From Planctomycetota bacterium (GTDB lineage: Bacteria; Planctomycetota; Planctomycetia; Pirellulales; Pirellulaceae): DNA of 40,218 bases. This document shows positions 8,506 to 16,986 of this stretch, piece after piece. The stretch is taken from the NCBI GenBank assembly GCA_026692865.1, contig JAPLNI010000043.1:1-40218 (forward strand). The letters run 5' to 3'. The notes beneath the pieces are model-generated. The model was not told where the DNA came from. It saw only the letters and a program-made list of their open reading frames with translations, and made no database searches. Made by a program: the position numbers and the translations under genes. How positions within the stretch are numbered: position 1 is the stretch's first letter; each line of letters starts with the position of its first letter.

Positions 8506-9491
8506 TAGCAGATCGCGTTGGAAAGGCTTTGGTTTTGCTCGAATTCTGTCAGGCTTTGCATGGTGACGCGTGCGATTTCGTGCATAGCCTGTTCGGTGAA
8601 GAACGCTTGATGCGATGTAATCAGCACATTCGGAAAAGTCAGCAGTCGCGAAAAGACATCGTCGTTTATGATGACTTGCGAAAGATCTTCAAAAAACAGA
8701 GCACCTTCTTCCTCGTAAACGTCCAACGCTAAAGATCCAATTTGTTTTGTTTTGAGTCCATTGATGACCGCCGCAGTATCGACTAAGCCGCCGCGACTGG
8801 TGTTGACCAGCATGACTCCCGGTTTCATTTTTTGAATCGAATCGTGATTAATCAAGTAGCGCGTCGCTTCATTCAACGGGCAGTGCAAGGTGACGATGTC
8901 GCTTTCGCCAAAGAGTCGATCCAAGTCGCAATAACAGCCCAAGGCTAAGCAATTATCAGACTGCCTCACGTCATACATCAATACATTACATCCAAAACCG
9001 TGAAGGATTCGAACGACGTTTTGCCCGATAGTACCGGTACCAATGACACCCACTGTTCGACCGTGAAGATCAAATCCCATGAGACCGTCGAGTCCAAAAT
9101 TGTTTTCGCGGACTCGTTGATAGGCTTTATGGATTTTGCGATTCAGCGACAGGATCAGGGCCAGCGTATGCTCGGCAACTGCGTGGGGTGAATAAGCAGG
9201 AACTCTCGCTACACAAATCCCGAGTTCTCGAGCTGCGGTCAGATCCAGTTGATTGAAGCCTGCACAACGCAAAGCAACTAACTTAACACCAACACGTTGA
9301 AGCGACTGCAATGTCGAGCGTTGCAAGTCGTCGTTGACGAATGCGCAGACAGCTTCAAATCCTTCTGCTAGTTTCGCGCTGGTTGGCGAAAGCCTGACTT
9401 CGAAATACTCGAGTTCATGCTGGCATTTTTTTGCAGCATCGGAAAGAAATTCTATGTCGTAGGGTTTGGCACTAAAGACTGCGCATCGCAT
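8505..9491 (-). CDS. ldhA: D-lactate dehydrogenase (2-hydroxyacid dehydrogenase)
   Basis: NADH-dependent reduction of pyruvate to D-lactate in the cytosol. The protein closely follows fermentative LdhA along its whole length: an N-terminal MRCAVFSAKPYDIEFL, EAVCAFVNDD, LRCAGFNQLDL, AEHTLALILSLNRKIHKAYQR, the Rossmann motif GVIGTGTIGQ, HCPLNEATRYLI, catalytic Arg in NTSRGGLVD, catalytic Glu in LDVYEEEGALFFED and catalytic His in ITSHQAFFT. The open frame extends 15 residues upstream to 9536, but LdhA proteins start at the ATG at 9491. It stands between the zinc-ribbon and kinase genes without an evident metabolic operon. Confidence 0.93.
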   Translation of the reverse strand: MRCAVFSAKPYDIEFLSDAAKKCQHELEYFEVRLSPTSAKLAEGFEAVCAFVNDDLQRSTLQSLQRVGVKLVALRCAGFNQLDLTAARELGICVARVPAYSPHAVAEHTLALILSLNRKIHKAYQRVRENNFGLDGLMGFDLHGRTVGVIGTGTIGQNVVRILHGFGCNVLMYDVRQSDNCLALGCYCDLDRLFGESDIVTLHCPLNEATRYLINHDSIQKMKPGVMLVNTSRGGLVDTAAVINGLKTKQIGSLALDVYEEEGALFFEDLSQVIINDDVFSRLLTFPNVLITSHQAFFTEQAMHEIARVTMQSLTEFEQNQSLSNAIC

Positions 9492-9623
9492 TGGTAGATT
9501 GTCGACTTTCAATTGGTTGGATGGTGGTAATGCCACCAGTCGTAGTTTGGGGCCGTTATTCGGAATGGAGATTCGGACGGGACAGTGGTCGTATCCTACT
9601 AACTTTCTCGATGTGGCGACGTT

Positions 9624-11183
9624 TTATTGCTGGGTGTGTCGTAGCAAAAATCCTAAGATGGCTCCGATGACGAGTGCTGGCGGGACTACGATCGCAACCG
9701 TCATTGCGATTGCGAGCAAGTGCGATTGGCGTGCCGGTTTCGATTGAAATCCGCCTTTATTGCCAATTCCATAAGTCGACTCGGCAAGGAGCGGGCTTAC
9801 CATATTTGCTCTATTGACAATTGTGTTTTGAGACGTCTCGAGCGAACGTCCTGTTGATTGCGAGGCGTTTGCGATGCTGGAATTGCCTTCTGACAGTCCA
9901 GCAGATTGCGACTGAATCAGCGAGTCGACTCCATCATTTAGCCCGTCATTATTCAAACCGCCGTTATTCAAACCGCCGTTTACGGATTGGGTGATCGTCA
10001 TTTCTTGATGAGGATCAATCATTGGCGGAGGCGGTGCCATCCATGGGCCACGGGTTAGTCGTACCGATGTCAGCTCACGAGCGTCACCGGCCCACGGTTC
10101 CAATCTTGCAGCTACTTCGGCTGCTGTCTGTGTTCGCTCACGCGGATCTTTTTCCATAAGATCGGCGATGATATCCACAAACTCTTCGGTCAGATCGGGT
10201 TGGAATTTTCGCGGATGCCAAGGAGTTTCCGAAAGGTGCCGACGAATCTTGGATTGCGTGTCGCCGCCGGGAAAAGGTACTTTGCCGCAGATGGCGTAGT
10301 AGAGCGTGCAGCCGAGCGAGTAGATGTCGCTGACCGGTTGCACGAGGAGTGGAGTCCGAATTTGTTCAGGCGAAAGATAGTCAGCCGTGCCAACGATCTT
10401 TCCCGCGCGTGGATCATCCGAAAGGTCGGATGCGAATCCTGCTAATCCAACGTCCGACACTTTTGCGATTCCCTCGGGGGTCACAAGGATGTTGCCCGGT
10501 TTGACGTCACGGTGTATGAGTCCTTGTTCATGGGCATGTTGGAGTCCGAGGGCAGCTTGCATGATGATTCCCGCGGCTTGCTGGATAGGCAGTGGGCCTC
10601 GCGACTTGATGAGCCTTCGTAAATCCATTCCCGGAACATATTCGGCAACCAAGTAATGGACATTCCCGTCTTGCCCAGCGTCGTAGGCTCGGACTAGATA
10701 CGGGCAGTCCAGTTGTGCTTGCATCCTGATTTCGCGGCGAAAACTTTGCAGCGTTTCCGGTGTCGCCTTGTGAATCGGGAGGACCTTCACCGCACACTCT
10801 CGTCCCATGACCTGGTGTACCGCTTTGAAAACCTGCCCCATACCACCCTGACCAATCCAGTCGGTGATGATGTAGGGCCCCAAGGAGAGCTTGGTGCGTC
10901 CTGAGCAAAGCTGGTCAGATTGATATCGAGTGAGAATCGACTGCTCAACCAAAAGGTCCGCAATCAGTCGGTCGGGAAGGCTGTTTGCAAGATCCGACGG
11001 ATTATCTGCAAGGTTTTCTTCGAGTTTTGGGACCGCTCCGCTCGCTGATTTTGAGCCAACTCCTTTTTTTTCCATCGACTGTAAACGGTGCCGGGCAAGT
11101 CGACGTACGAAGTCTAATTGGGACGGCGTGACTAATCCGCTGGCTAAAAGTGTGCTGGAAAACGGGTTCTCGGTTGCATTCAT
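9624..11183 (-). CDS. Membrane-anchored Ser/Thr protein kinase (PknB-like)
   Basis: A Hanks-type kinase. It has a glycine-rich loop (IGQGGMGQVFKA), a VAIK-type lysine (ECAVKVLP), a catalytic loop HRDVKPGNILV, a magnesium loop written SDVGLAGF instead of the usual DFG, and an activation segment ending GTADYLSPEQ. About 100 residues precede the kinase domain. A Gly/Asn-rich linker with repeated GGLNN follows, and one transmembrane helix ends the protein (LLAIAMTVAIVVPPALVIGA), leaving almost nothing outside the membrane. The frame opens at 11288, but that start overlaps the divergent phosphatase gene, so I take the ATG at 11183 (MNATENPF). Divergence from a phosphatase suggests a shared regulatory role. 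Confidence 0.93.
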   Translation of the reverse strand: MNATENPFSSTLLASGLVTPSQLDFVRRLARHRLQSMEKKGVGSKSASGAVPKLEENLADNPSDLANSLPDRLIADLLVEQSILTRYQSDQLCSGRTKLSLGPYIITDWIGQGGMGQVFKAVHQVMGRECAVKVLPIHKATPETLQSFRREIRMQAQLDCPYLVRAYDAGQDGNVHYLVAEYVPGMDLRRLIKSRGPLPIQQAAGIIMQAALGLQHAHEQGLIHRDVKPGNILVTPEGIAKVSDVGLAGFASDLSDDPRAGKIVGTADYLSPEQIRTPLLVQPVSDIYSLGCTLYYAICGKVPFPGGDTQSKIRRHLSETPWHPRKFQPDLTEEFVDIIADLMEKDPRERTQTAAEVAARLEPWAGDARELTSVRLTRGPWMAPPPPMIDPHQEMTITQSVNGGLNNGGLNNDGLNDGVDSLIQSQSAGLSEGNSSIANASQSTGRSLETSQNTIVNRANMVSPLLAESTYGIGNKGGFQSKPARQSHLLAIAMTVAIVVPPALVIGAILGFLLRHTQQ

Positions 11184-11271
11184 GGAACTTACGGTATACT
11201 CGTTTAGTCGAACCGCGTTTGCGGAGCAGACGTGATTTTGAAACCAACTTATTGGAATTAGTTTACAGCGA

Positions 11272-11937
11272 ATGGATGGCAGAGTCATTGCGATCGGCGA
11301 TATTCACGGATGCGTTGACGCGTTACGGGCGTTAGTAGAATCGATACAACCGACGCCGGAAGACACGTTGGTGCTGCTGGGTGACTACGTAGATCGAGGT
11401 CCGCATTCAAAGCAAGTCGTCGATTTTCTGATTGGCCTCCGGGAAACTTGCAAGTTAGTTTGTCTGTATGGAAATCATGAAGAGATGATGGCGGACGTGG
11501 TTGTAGACGGGAATCCGCCTTACGATTGGCTAAGGTATGGCGGTGTGGACACCCTAGATTCGTACGGATTTGTTGGAGATCTTTCGGTTGTTCCTGTTTC
11601 GCATCGGGAGTTTCTCGAGGAGCTTGTCGAGTTCTATGAAACGGACTCCCACTTTTTTGTTCACGCAAACTACGATCCAACGCTGCCACTGGACGACCAA
11701 CCGAGTGACCTTTTGCGATGGATAAAGCTCTCTGAGATCATCCCTGAACCTCATCGAAGCGGGAAGATTGCTATTGTCGGGCACACTCATCATCGGGAAG
11801 GGGAAATCTTTCAACTTCCTCATTTGATTTGCTTAGACACTTACTGTTACGGTGGAAAGTGGCTTACTGCGATGGATGTCGGGAGTGGCCAAGTTTGGCA
11901 ATCAGACAAAAACGGGAATCTTCGCGAATTCATTTGA
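11272..11937 (+). CDS. PPP-family metallophosphoesterase (Ser/Thr protein phosphatase-like)
   Basis: 221 residues with the complete PPP signature: GDIHGCVDAL (residues 8-17), GDYVDRGPHS, GNHEEMM and two later histidines in HANYD and GHTHHREG, which bind a two-metal centre. This is the size and pattern of bacterial PrpA/PrpB and lambda-type phosphatases, which remove phosphate from proteins or small molecules; Ap4A hydrolase activity (ApaH type) is an alternative. It is divergent from the Ser/Thr kinase, with 88 bp between the chosen starts, and 16 bp upstream of the GXGXG gene. Confidence 0.9.
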   Translation: MDGRVIAIGDIHGCVDALRALVESIQPTPEDTLVLLGDYVDRGPHSKQVVDFLIGLRETCKLVCLYGNHEEMMADVVVDGNPPYDWLRYGGVDTLDSYGFVGDLSVVPVSHREFLEELVEFYETDSHFFVHANYDPTLPLDDQPSDLLRWIKLSEIIPEPHRSGKIAIVGHTHHREGEIFQLPHLICLDTYCYGGKWLTAMDVGSGQVWQSDKNGNLREFI

Positions 11938-11953
11938 ATCCAGCAGTCGATTT

Positions 11954-12643
11954 ATGGACAAGTCTTCAAATGAAATCGACGAAATCGCCGTCCAATTAGA
12001 GGGTCTAGATTGGCATCAGTTTCGGAAGGAATTACTGGCTGAGAAGAGCGACGGTGAAGTAGCTTCCAACGCTCCTTTACGCAAAATCGTGATTGGGCCC
12101 TGCAAAGGGGAATCGATGATTGCTGCAGGCTGGAACGGAAACAACTCGATTGTTCTGGACGGTGATTTAGGCGACTACTGTTTAAGTCACTTCCACGGAG
12201 TCGAAGCGGATGTTCGAGGCAACATCGGACACTGTGGAGCCCAAGCGATTCAATCTGGGTCCATCATCATCCGGGGCCACGCTGCAGATGCAATCGCAGC
12301 CTACGGCACCAATGGACTCGTCGCTGTTTACGGGAACGCAGGCAAGCGGGCAGCCGTTGCGCTCGACGGCGCCGACGTTCTTGTGCGAGGTTCAGTCGGA
12401 TCGCAAGCCGCTTACGCAATGCGTTCAGGTTCGCTGATAATTGGCGGATCGGCTGGAGCAGAACTTGGCAAAGGCATGCTTGGCGGAGTCATCTACATTC
12501 GTGGAGAACCCACAAGCATTGCTAACCATCTAAGCGAAGTACGGATGCGAGAACCCGATCGAATGCGGCTTGCTCTGATACTTCTCAAAGCCGGTGTGAA
12601 GTCCACTGGTCGCGAGTTTCGTGTGTTTCGTCCAGATGTTTGA
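11954..12643 (+). CDS. GXGXG-motif protein related to the glutamate synthase alpha-subunit C-terminal domain
   Basis: 229 residues dominated by right-handed beta-helix repeats of the GXGXG type: VDGDLGD-like (VLDGDLGDYC), VRGNIGHCGAQAIQSGSIIIRG, YGNAGKRAAVALDGADVLVRG and GGSAGAELGKGMLGGVIYIRG, each shown for pattern only. The tail (GEPTSIANHLSEVRMREPDRMRLALILLK) resembles the end of GltB/GlxC-type proteins rather than FwdC/FhcC of C1 metabolism, which share the fold. The frame is open 34 codons further upstream, overlapping the phosphatase gene, but the ATG at 11954 follows the phosphatase stop by 16 bp and is preferred. It may be structural, partnered with the next gene. Confidence 0.75.
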   Translation: MDKSSNEIDEIAVQLEGLDWHQFRKELLAEKSDGEVASNAPLRKIVIGPCKGESMIAAGWNGNNSIVLDGDLGDYCLSHFHGVEADVRGNIGHCGAQAIQSGSIIIRGHAADAIAAYGTNGLVAVYGNAGKRAAVALDGADVLVRGSVGSQAAYAMRSGSLIIGGSAGAELGKGMLGGVIYIRGEPTSIANHLSEVRMREPDRMRLALILLKAGVKSTGREFRVFRPDV

Positions 12644-12693
12644 TCAAATGCGTTTCGTCCAAAGTCCTCTGCTTAAAATAAAAGCTCTCAGCT

Positions 12694-13743
12694 ATGTCGA
12701 ATTCAAATACGCCGAATTCAAAAATCGCTCCCGCATTGCATGCATCTTGGCAAATCGAAGTTGATTCAAGCAAACAAGCCTGCGTAGCCCCATCGCAAGA
12801 TTTGCTTCATAAGTTTCTTACCCACAACTCCCTTTGGATTCGAAGCGATAAAGACTTCGCAACAACGCAACGAAAGTCGAACGCTCACGCAAGCCAAATG
12901 GCTTGGATAACCCCATGCGAGAACGCGAAAAAAGCAGAATTTGAGTCACCTTTAGATTCGACGACCGATCACGATTCGTGGGTCCAGATTGCTCTGATCG
13001 CTTTCAACGCAATGCCTTCCGCCATTGCGTTGTCCAGCTATGCTGCGATCGAACTGGCTTGCTATGAAATCACCGCCTTCGAGGACGAGGAAGCAAGCGA
13101 CGAACCGAGTCTTGAGCGACTACGGATTCATTGGCCGCTGGACGTTGAAACTACGTCGCACATGTCATTCAAGATCGAAATTCTTCGAGCCCTCACGGAG
13201 GATGATAAACCGATCGGTCTTGCTGTCCCGATAGTCAGTTTAAGCGATGAATTTTTCGAATCACTTGGATGGCTACTGAACGTTAAGGCTGATTGGATTC
13301 ACTGGTTGCTACCCGCAGCGGTCTTGGGCGACGATCACGAAGCGAATGAATATTTATTAAATGATCCGTTTATTGTCCTGGAGTCGATACAGAAATGGCA
13401 GACTAAATCCACGACAAGCGATTCAAAAACGCCAGCGATTGTGATCGATTTTCCCTGGAAAAACGGATATCAGGCTGCGGAAATGATTCGAAAAGGCGCA
13501 AACGCGGTCGTGCTGCCAGAATGCTCTGAAATCATTCAAATCGCAAAAAAGCAAGCGACCTCGCCTTCCACTCGAGATTTAACTTTTCCAGGAAGCTTAT
13601 TGGGTGCAACACTTGGTTATACACCGAGTTCCTTCTTGCCACCCAAGTCTCAAACTTCCAATGAGATCAATTCCGATACCCCACAAGCCTTGGATGTCTT
13701 CTATCGCCAATTCAAATTATTCTTAAAATGGTCTGAATCATGA
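12694..13743 (+). CDS. Unknown protein, possibly a degenerate glutamate synthase FMN-domain relative
   Basis: 349 residues with no clear signature. The second half has alternating strands and helices that recall a TIM barrel: KPIGLAVPIVSLSDEFFESLGWL, then KADWIHWLLPAAVLG, then IRKGANAVVLP near the end. The order is reminiscent of the FMN/glutamate synthase barrel (KPVGVK, then D-hydrophobic-I, then GADAV). The barrel's glycine-rich phosphate sites and the 3Fe-4S cysteines are absent. The gene follows the GXGXG gene by 50 bp on the same strand. I infer that the pair descends from a glutamate-synthase-like enzyme and that this protein has lost catalysis. Confidence in the gene is good; confidence in the homology is low. 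Confidence 0.65.
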   Translation: MSNSNTPNSKIAPALHASWQIEVDSSKQACVAPSQDLLHKFLTHNSLWIRSDKDFATTQRKSNAHASQMAWITPCENAKKAEFESPLDSTTDHDSWVQIALIAFNAMPSAIALSSYAAIELACYEITAFEDEEASDEPSLERLRIHWPLDVETTSHMSFKIEILRALTEDDKPIGLAVPIVSLSDEFFESLGWLLNVKADWIHWLLPAAVLGDDHEANEYLLNDPFIVLESIQKWQTKSTTSDSKTPAIVIDFPWKNGYQAAEMIRKGANAVVLPECSEIIQIAKKQATSPSTRDLTFPGSLLGATLGYTPSSFLPPKSQTSNEINSDTPQALDVFYRQFKLFLKWSES

Positions 13744-13904
13744 AAGGTAGGATGGATACTTCATTTCGGCTCACGCTGAGTATCTACTTGTGAAAGAGCA
13801 CGAATAGCTAACCGCTAGCTAACCGCAGACCATCGCGATTGCATTTGTTGCAGACTATCAAACGATTACCATCGGCTTAACGAACACATTAACAGATCCA
13901 TTTC

Positions 13905-14849
13905 ATGCTTACTCCCAATTCAAAAAAGCGTTATGCGATCGTCGGTGCCGGCGCACTTGGAGGCTACTATGGCGGGTTACTGGCCAAGTCGGGACTCGAT
14001 GTACATTTTCTAACTCGATCAGACACTGACCATATTCAATCGCGCGGGCTTCGAGTCGATTCGATCCATGGCGATTTTGTAGTGAGCCCTGTTCAAGCCT
14101 ATTCGAGCGCACACTTGATGCCTCCGTGTGATGTAATCATCATCGCCCTCAAGAGCACGCAAAATCACTTGATTCGTGAACTCGTTACACCTCTTCTGAA
14201 AGAAGAATCTGTTTTCCTAGTGCTTCAAAACGGCCTTCATGTTGAATCGGAATTCGAAGCGGTTGCCGGATCGGGACAAGTGATGGGAGGTTGTTGTTTT
14301 TTGTGCAGCAATAAGGTTGGGCCCGGACATATTCGACATATGGATTATGGTCACATCGCGATGGGAGCATATCTTGGCGAAGATGGAAAAAGCCCGGCTG
14401 TTTCACAATCAATTCAAAATGAGATCCATCGTGACTTTCTCGAAGCGGGTATTCGTACCGAGCTAGTCGAAAACCTTCAGTACTCGCGGTGGAAAAAACT
14501 TATGTGGAACATCCCGTTTAACGGGCTAAGCGTTGCGATGAATGCTCCTACTGACAAAGTCATGACTAGCCCCGCAGCGCGTCAATTAGCAATCGATTTG
14601 ATGGTTGAAACGCAAGCTTCTGCGAAAGTTTGCGGGATCGAGATTGCTGACAAAGAAATCGAACAGATGATTGCTTACACCGACTCAATGGTGCCATACG
14701 ATAGCAGCATGCGATTGGACTTTTTAGCTGGTCGGACAATGGAGATTGAAGCCATTGTCGGACGTCCCTTGCGTGAAGCAAAACGACGAGGTTTCGTTCC
14801 AAAGAAGATCGAAATGCTGTACCAACAGTTGTGCTTTTTACAAAAGTAA
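13905..14849 (+). CDS. panE: 2-dehydropantoate 2-reductase family protein
   Basis: NADPH-dependent reduction of ketopantoate to pantoate in coenzyme A synthesis. 314 residues. The dinucleotide site is VGAGALGGYYGG (residues 13-24). ALKSTQNHL follows in the position of the family's VKS/TxQ motif. The catalytic lysine segment reads SRWKKLMWNIPFNGLS, with the conserved Asn. GRPLREAKRRGFVPKKIEMLYQQL matches the C-terminal signature (GxxVxxAxxxGxPxPxxxxLYxxL). Paralogues act on other 2-ketoacids, so the symbol is provisional. It is convergent with the sugar transferase gene. Confidence 0.88.
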   Translation: MLTPNSKKRYAIVGAGALGGYYGGLLAKSGLDVHFLTRSDTDHIQSRGLRVDSIHGDFVVSPVQAYSSAHLMPPCDVIIIALKSTQNHLIRELVTPLLKEESVFLVLQNGLHVESEFEAVAGSGQVMGGCCFLCSNKVGPGHIRHMDYGHIAMGAYLGEDGKSPAVSQSIQNEIHRDFLEAGIRTELVENLQYSRWKKLMWNIPFNGLSVAMNAPTDKVMTSPAARQLAIDLMVETQASAKVCGIEIADKEIEQMIAYTDSMVPYDSSMRLDFLAGRTMEIEAIVGRPLREAKRRGFVPKKIEMLYQQLCFLQK

Positions 14850-14915
14850 TCGCATGCTACTTTCGTCTAGCGAGGAGCTTTGGCTGACACAATTCGTGAG
14901 ACATCAGAAAAGCGT

Positions 14916-16100
14916 TTAGTGTCCGACGCGGCCCAGCACGACAGCAGCAACGGTTTTAAACATCAGTTTCAAATCATTTTTAAAACTGCGAGTGGTTGCG
15001 TAACGAATGTCCATTCGCATCCAATCTTCAAAAGATATCTTTCTACTCTTAGCGATCTGCCACGAGCAGGTGATTCCTGGTTTTGTATCCAAGCGGCGAC
15101 GCTGCCATTGCTCGCACAGGGCATCTTCATCTACAGGGAGTGGACGCGGACCAACGATCGACATCTCGCTGATCAGAACATTCCATAACTGCGGTAGCTC
15201 ATCAAGCCCCGTCGACCGTAGAAAGTTACCGACCCGAGTCACTCTTGGATCGTTTTTTATTTTGAAAGCAGGTCCATCCCGCTCGTTCATCTCGCGTAGC
15301 TTATCCTTCAGTTCGTCAGCATCTACAACCATGGTCCGCAACTTCATAATCCGGAAGGGTTGGCTGTTTTGACCAGTTCTCCACTGCCAAAAGAAAACTG
15401 GTCCTTTGGAAGTTGCTTTAATCGCGATGGCAGTTGCAATCAAAAATGGTGCTGCGACGACAAGCCCGCTCGCAGCGCACACGATGTCCATCGAGCGTTT
15501 CCATCTTGGAAACGGCTTGGCGATCATGTGTAGCGAGCTTGGGTGCTGAGCCACCAAAACCGACCGTGTGGATGGTGCCAATTCATCGATATTGGCTTTT
15601 CCGTCAAAGTGCGTGATAGCTGCGGAATCTTCGCATCCTTCGTCGAAACGCAGACTCTTATCTCGCTCCGAAGAGCCATGAGATTTAAAGTGCCCCTCCG
15701 ACAACGTTGGGTACACATGGATTTCGGCCCCAAAATGGATTTGCTCGAACGAGGCTAATTTGGCGAGCGACTCAACAACCGTAACGGCTCCATCGTAATC
15801 AGTTTGAGGCAGCACAATCACGATTGAACCATCGCGATTCACCCCTCGCTCGTCCGTTAAACGCAGTCGTGTCGCAAGAATGCGTTCCATCTCGGCAAGT
15901 TTGCCACTATCTAAAGCGCCATCTACGGAGCTTTGAATTAGCAACTTCAGCGACACGACCGAAAACGAGTGGCCATAGCGATCAGATCTTTGCCGCTCTT
16001 TGGTGATGGCAAGACTCAATCCGTGTTGATCCAAGAAGACCGAGTGCGCAGACGCAGTCAGCTCAAGTGGAATCGCTAAAGAGTCGAAGAAGGTTGACAT
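14916..16100 (-). CDS. Sugar transferase with GGDEF-like N-terminal domain
   Basis: The C-terminal part is a bacterial phosphoglycosyl transferase: KRSMDIVCAASGLVVAAP, a membrane re-entrant helix, GPVFFWQWRTGQNSQPFRIMKLRTM, DPRVTRVGNFLRSTGLDELPQLWNVL and GPRPLPVDE. It would transfer a sugar phosphate to undecaprenyl phosphate and so start exopolysaccharide or O-antigen synthesis. The N-terminal 150 residues resemble a diguanylate cyclase fold (ITKERQRSDRYGHSFSVVSLKL and DGSIVIVLPQTD), with RDGSI where GGEEF is expected, so it is probably inactive. Only the single membrane helix of PglC-type enzymes is present. The frame is open to 16193; the ATG at 16100 is chosen because the preceding 31 residues have no features. 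Confidence 0.88.
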   Translation of the reverse strand: MSTFFDSLAIPLELTASAHSVFLDQHGLSLAITKERQRSDRYGHSFSVVSLKLLIQSSVDGALDSGKLAEMERILATRLRLTDERGVNRDGSIVIVLPQTDYDGAVTVVESLAKLASFEQIHFGAEIHVYPTLSEGHFKSHGSSERDKSLRFDEGCEDSAAITHFDGKANIDELAPSTRSVLVAQHPSSLHMIAKPFPRWKRSMDIVCAASGLVVAAPFLIATAIAIKATSKGPVFFWQWRTGQNSQPFRIMKLRTMVVDADELKDKLREMNERDGPAFKIKNDPRVTRVGNFLRSTGLDELPQLWNVLISEMSIVGPRPLPVDEDALCEQWQRRRLDTKPGITCSWQIAKSRKISFEDWMRMDIRYATTRSFKNDLKLMFKTVAAVVLGRVGH

Positions 16101-16387
16101 AATGAACAACTGATTTCGATACTGTTCTGAATCGCAAACAAGTCCTATATTAGCTGGCTTACCTTCTGTTTGAAGAGGATTCCGCGATCGCAATCAAAGT
16201 TTTTAAGTCGTATCATTTCCAAAACGTTAAAACCGGAAATTAACGGTTCGATCTTCGATAAATAAAGCCCCCGAAAAAGGATTTTCCGGTGATTTGCTTG
16301 CCCGAAAATGAATTGGGCCGGAAAATAATGGCTCAAAGTTTTCTTCGGATTCTTTTATAAAAATCAAACTAACAAGGCTCCCAATTC

Positions 16388-16645
16388 ATGCCCATGGAAA
16401 ACTTTTCAAGCCATCAACAGAAGATTATCAAGAGCTATTATAAAAACCGGGACAATATCGCGCTCCAGCGCGTTCAAGAATTGGTTACCGAGTTGTATCT
16501 GTCCGAAGGCAAGAAACGCGAAAAAGTATGGGATTCAATCGCTTCGAATCTAGAAAAGATGTCTGTTCCACCGGACCGTATTTCACATCTGAGAGCCCAA
16601 AACAAGCCGGAATTGGTCGCGCAGTTGGTTCAAACTTTGGTTTAA
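16388..16645 (+). CDS. Small helical protein of unknown function
   Basis: 85 residues, charged and predicted mostly alpha-helical (KIIKSYYKNRDNIALQRVQELVTELYL, then KKREKVWDSIASNLEKM). There is no signal peptide or membrane segment. AAGG lies about 10 bp upstream of the ATG at 16388, and a second ATG follows at 16394. The composition looks like a real protein and not a shadow frame, and nothing overlaps it. I do not recognise the family; helper or binding proteins of this type are often lineage-specific. It is divergent from the sugar transferase gene. Confidence 0.65.
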   Translation: MPMENFSSHQQKIIKSYYKNRDNIALQRVQELVTELYLSEGKKREKVWDSIASNLEKMSVPPDRISHLRAQNKPELVAQLVQTLV

Positions 16646-16986
16646 AAATTGTCTAAAACTGCCCTGTTGAAAACGTGGGTTTTCCTGGCCCGCAAATTGA
16701 GCCTCGGGCGTTAGCCGTGGTCGAACGACATTCCACCTGCTCGCGCAGGGACGTCCAATGACGCGGCTGGTGCCAGAGGCCAAAGTCACATTGAGCCTCA
16801 GGCGTTACCGAGTGAAAGCGACTTACCAACCGCTTGCGCAGTTACGTCCAACGATGCGGCTATCGCCAGCGGCTCAGTGCTAATCAGACCGACGTACTAC
16901 CGAGTAAACCTCCCCCTTACGTAATTAATGGATTGGGATTATTTTTTATTAGTTGTTCGGAATCGCTTTAAATCCGTCGAGTTTTT
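16646..16986. repeat. Two tandem copies of a TGAGCC...GGCTCA inverted-repeat element
   Basis: Copy A (about 16696-16780) starts TTGAGCCTCGGGCGTTAGCC and ends CGGCTGGTGCCAGAGGC. Copy B (about 16790-16877) starts TTGAGCCTCAGGCGTTACCG and ends CGGCTATCGCCAGCGGCTCA. Within each copy the two ends are inverted versions of one another, and the middles also align (GCGCAGGGACGTCCAATGACG versus GCGCAGTTACGTCCAACGATG, split for display). The same element type occurs at 28203-28283. The rest of the gap, up to cysD, is AT-rich and probably holds the cysD promoter, but no clear -35/-10 pair can be named. Confidence 0.7.

Noticed and set aside
11852-11953. N-terminal extension of the GXGXG protein
   Set aside because: It overlaps the phosphatase gene and adds 34 residues unlike the family; the ATG at 11954 fits better.
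11954-12643. FhcC/FwdC, a partner of Ftr
   Set aside because: The GXGXG fold is shared, but the C-terminal tail is of the glutamate synthase type and the gene is not near ftr.
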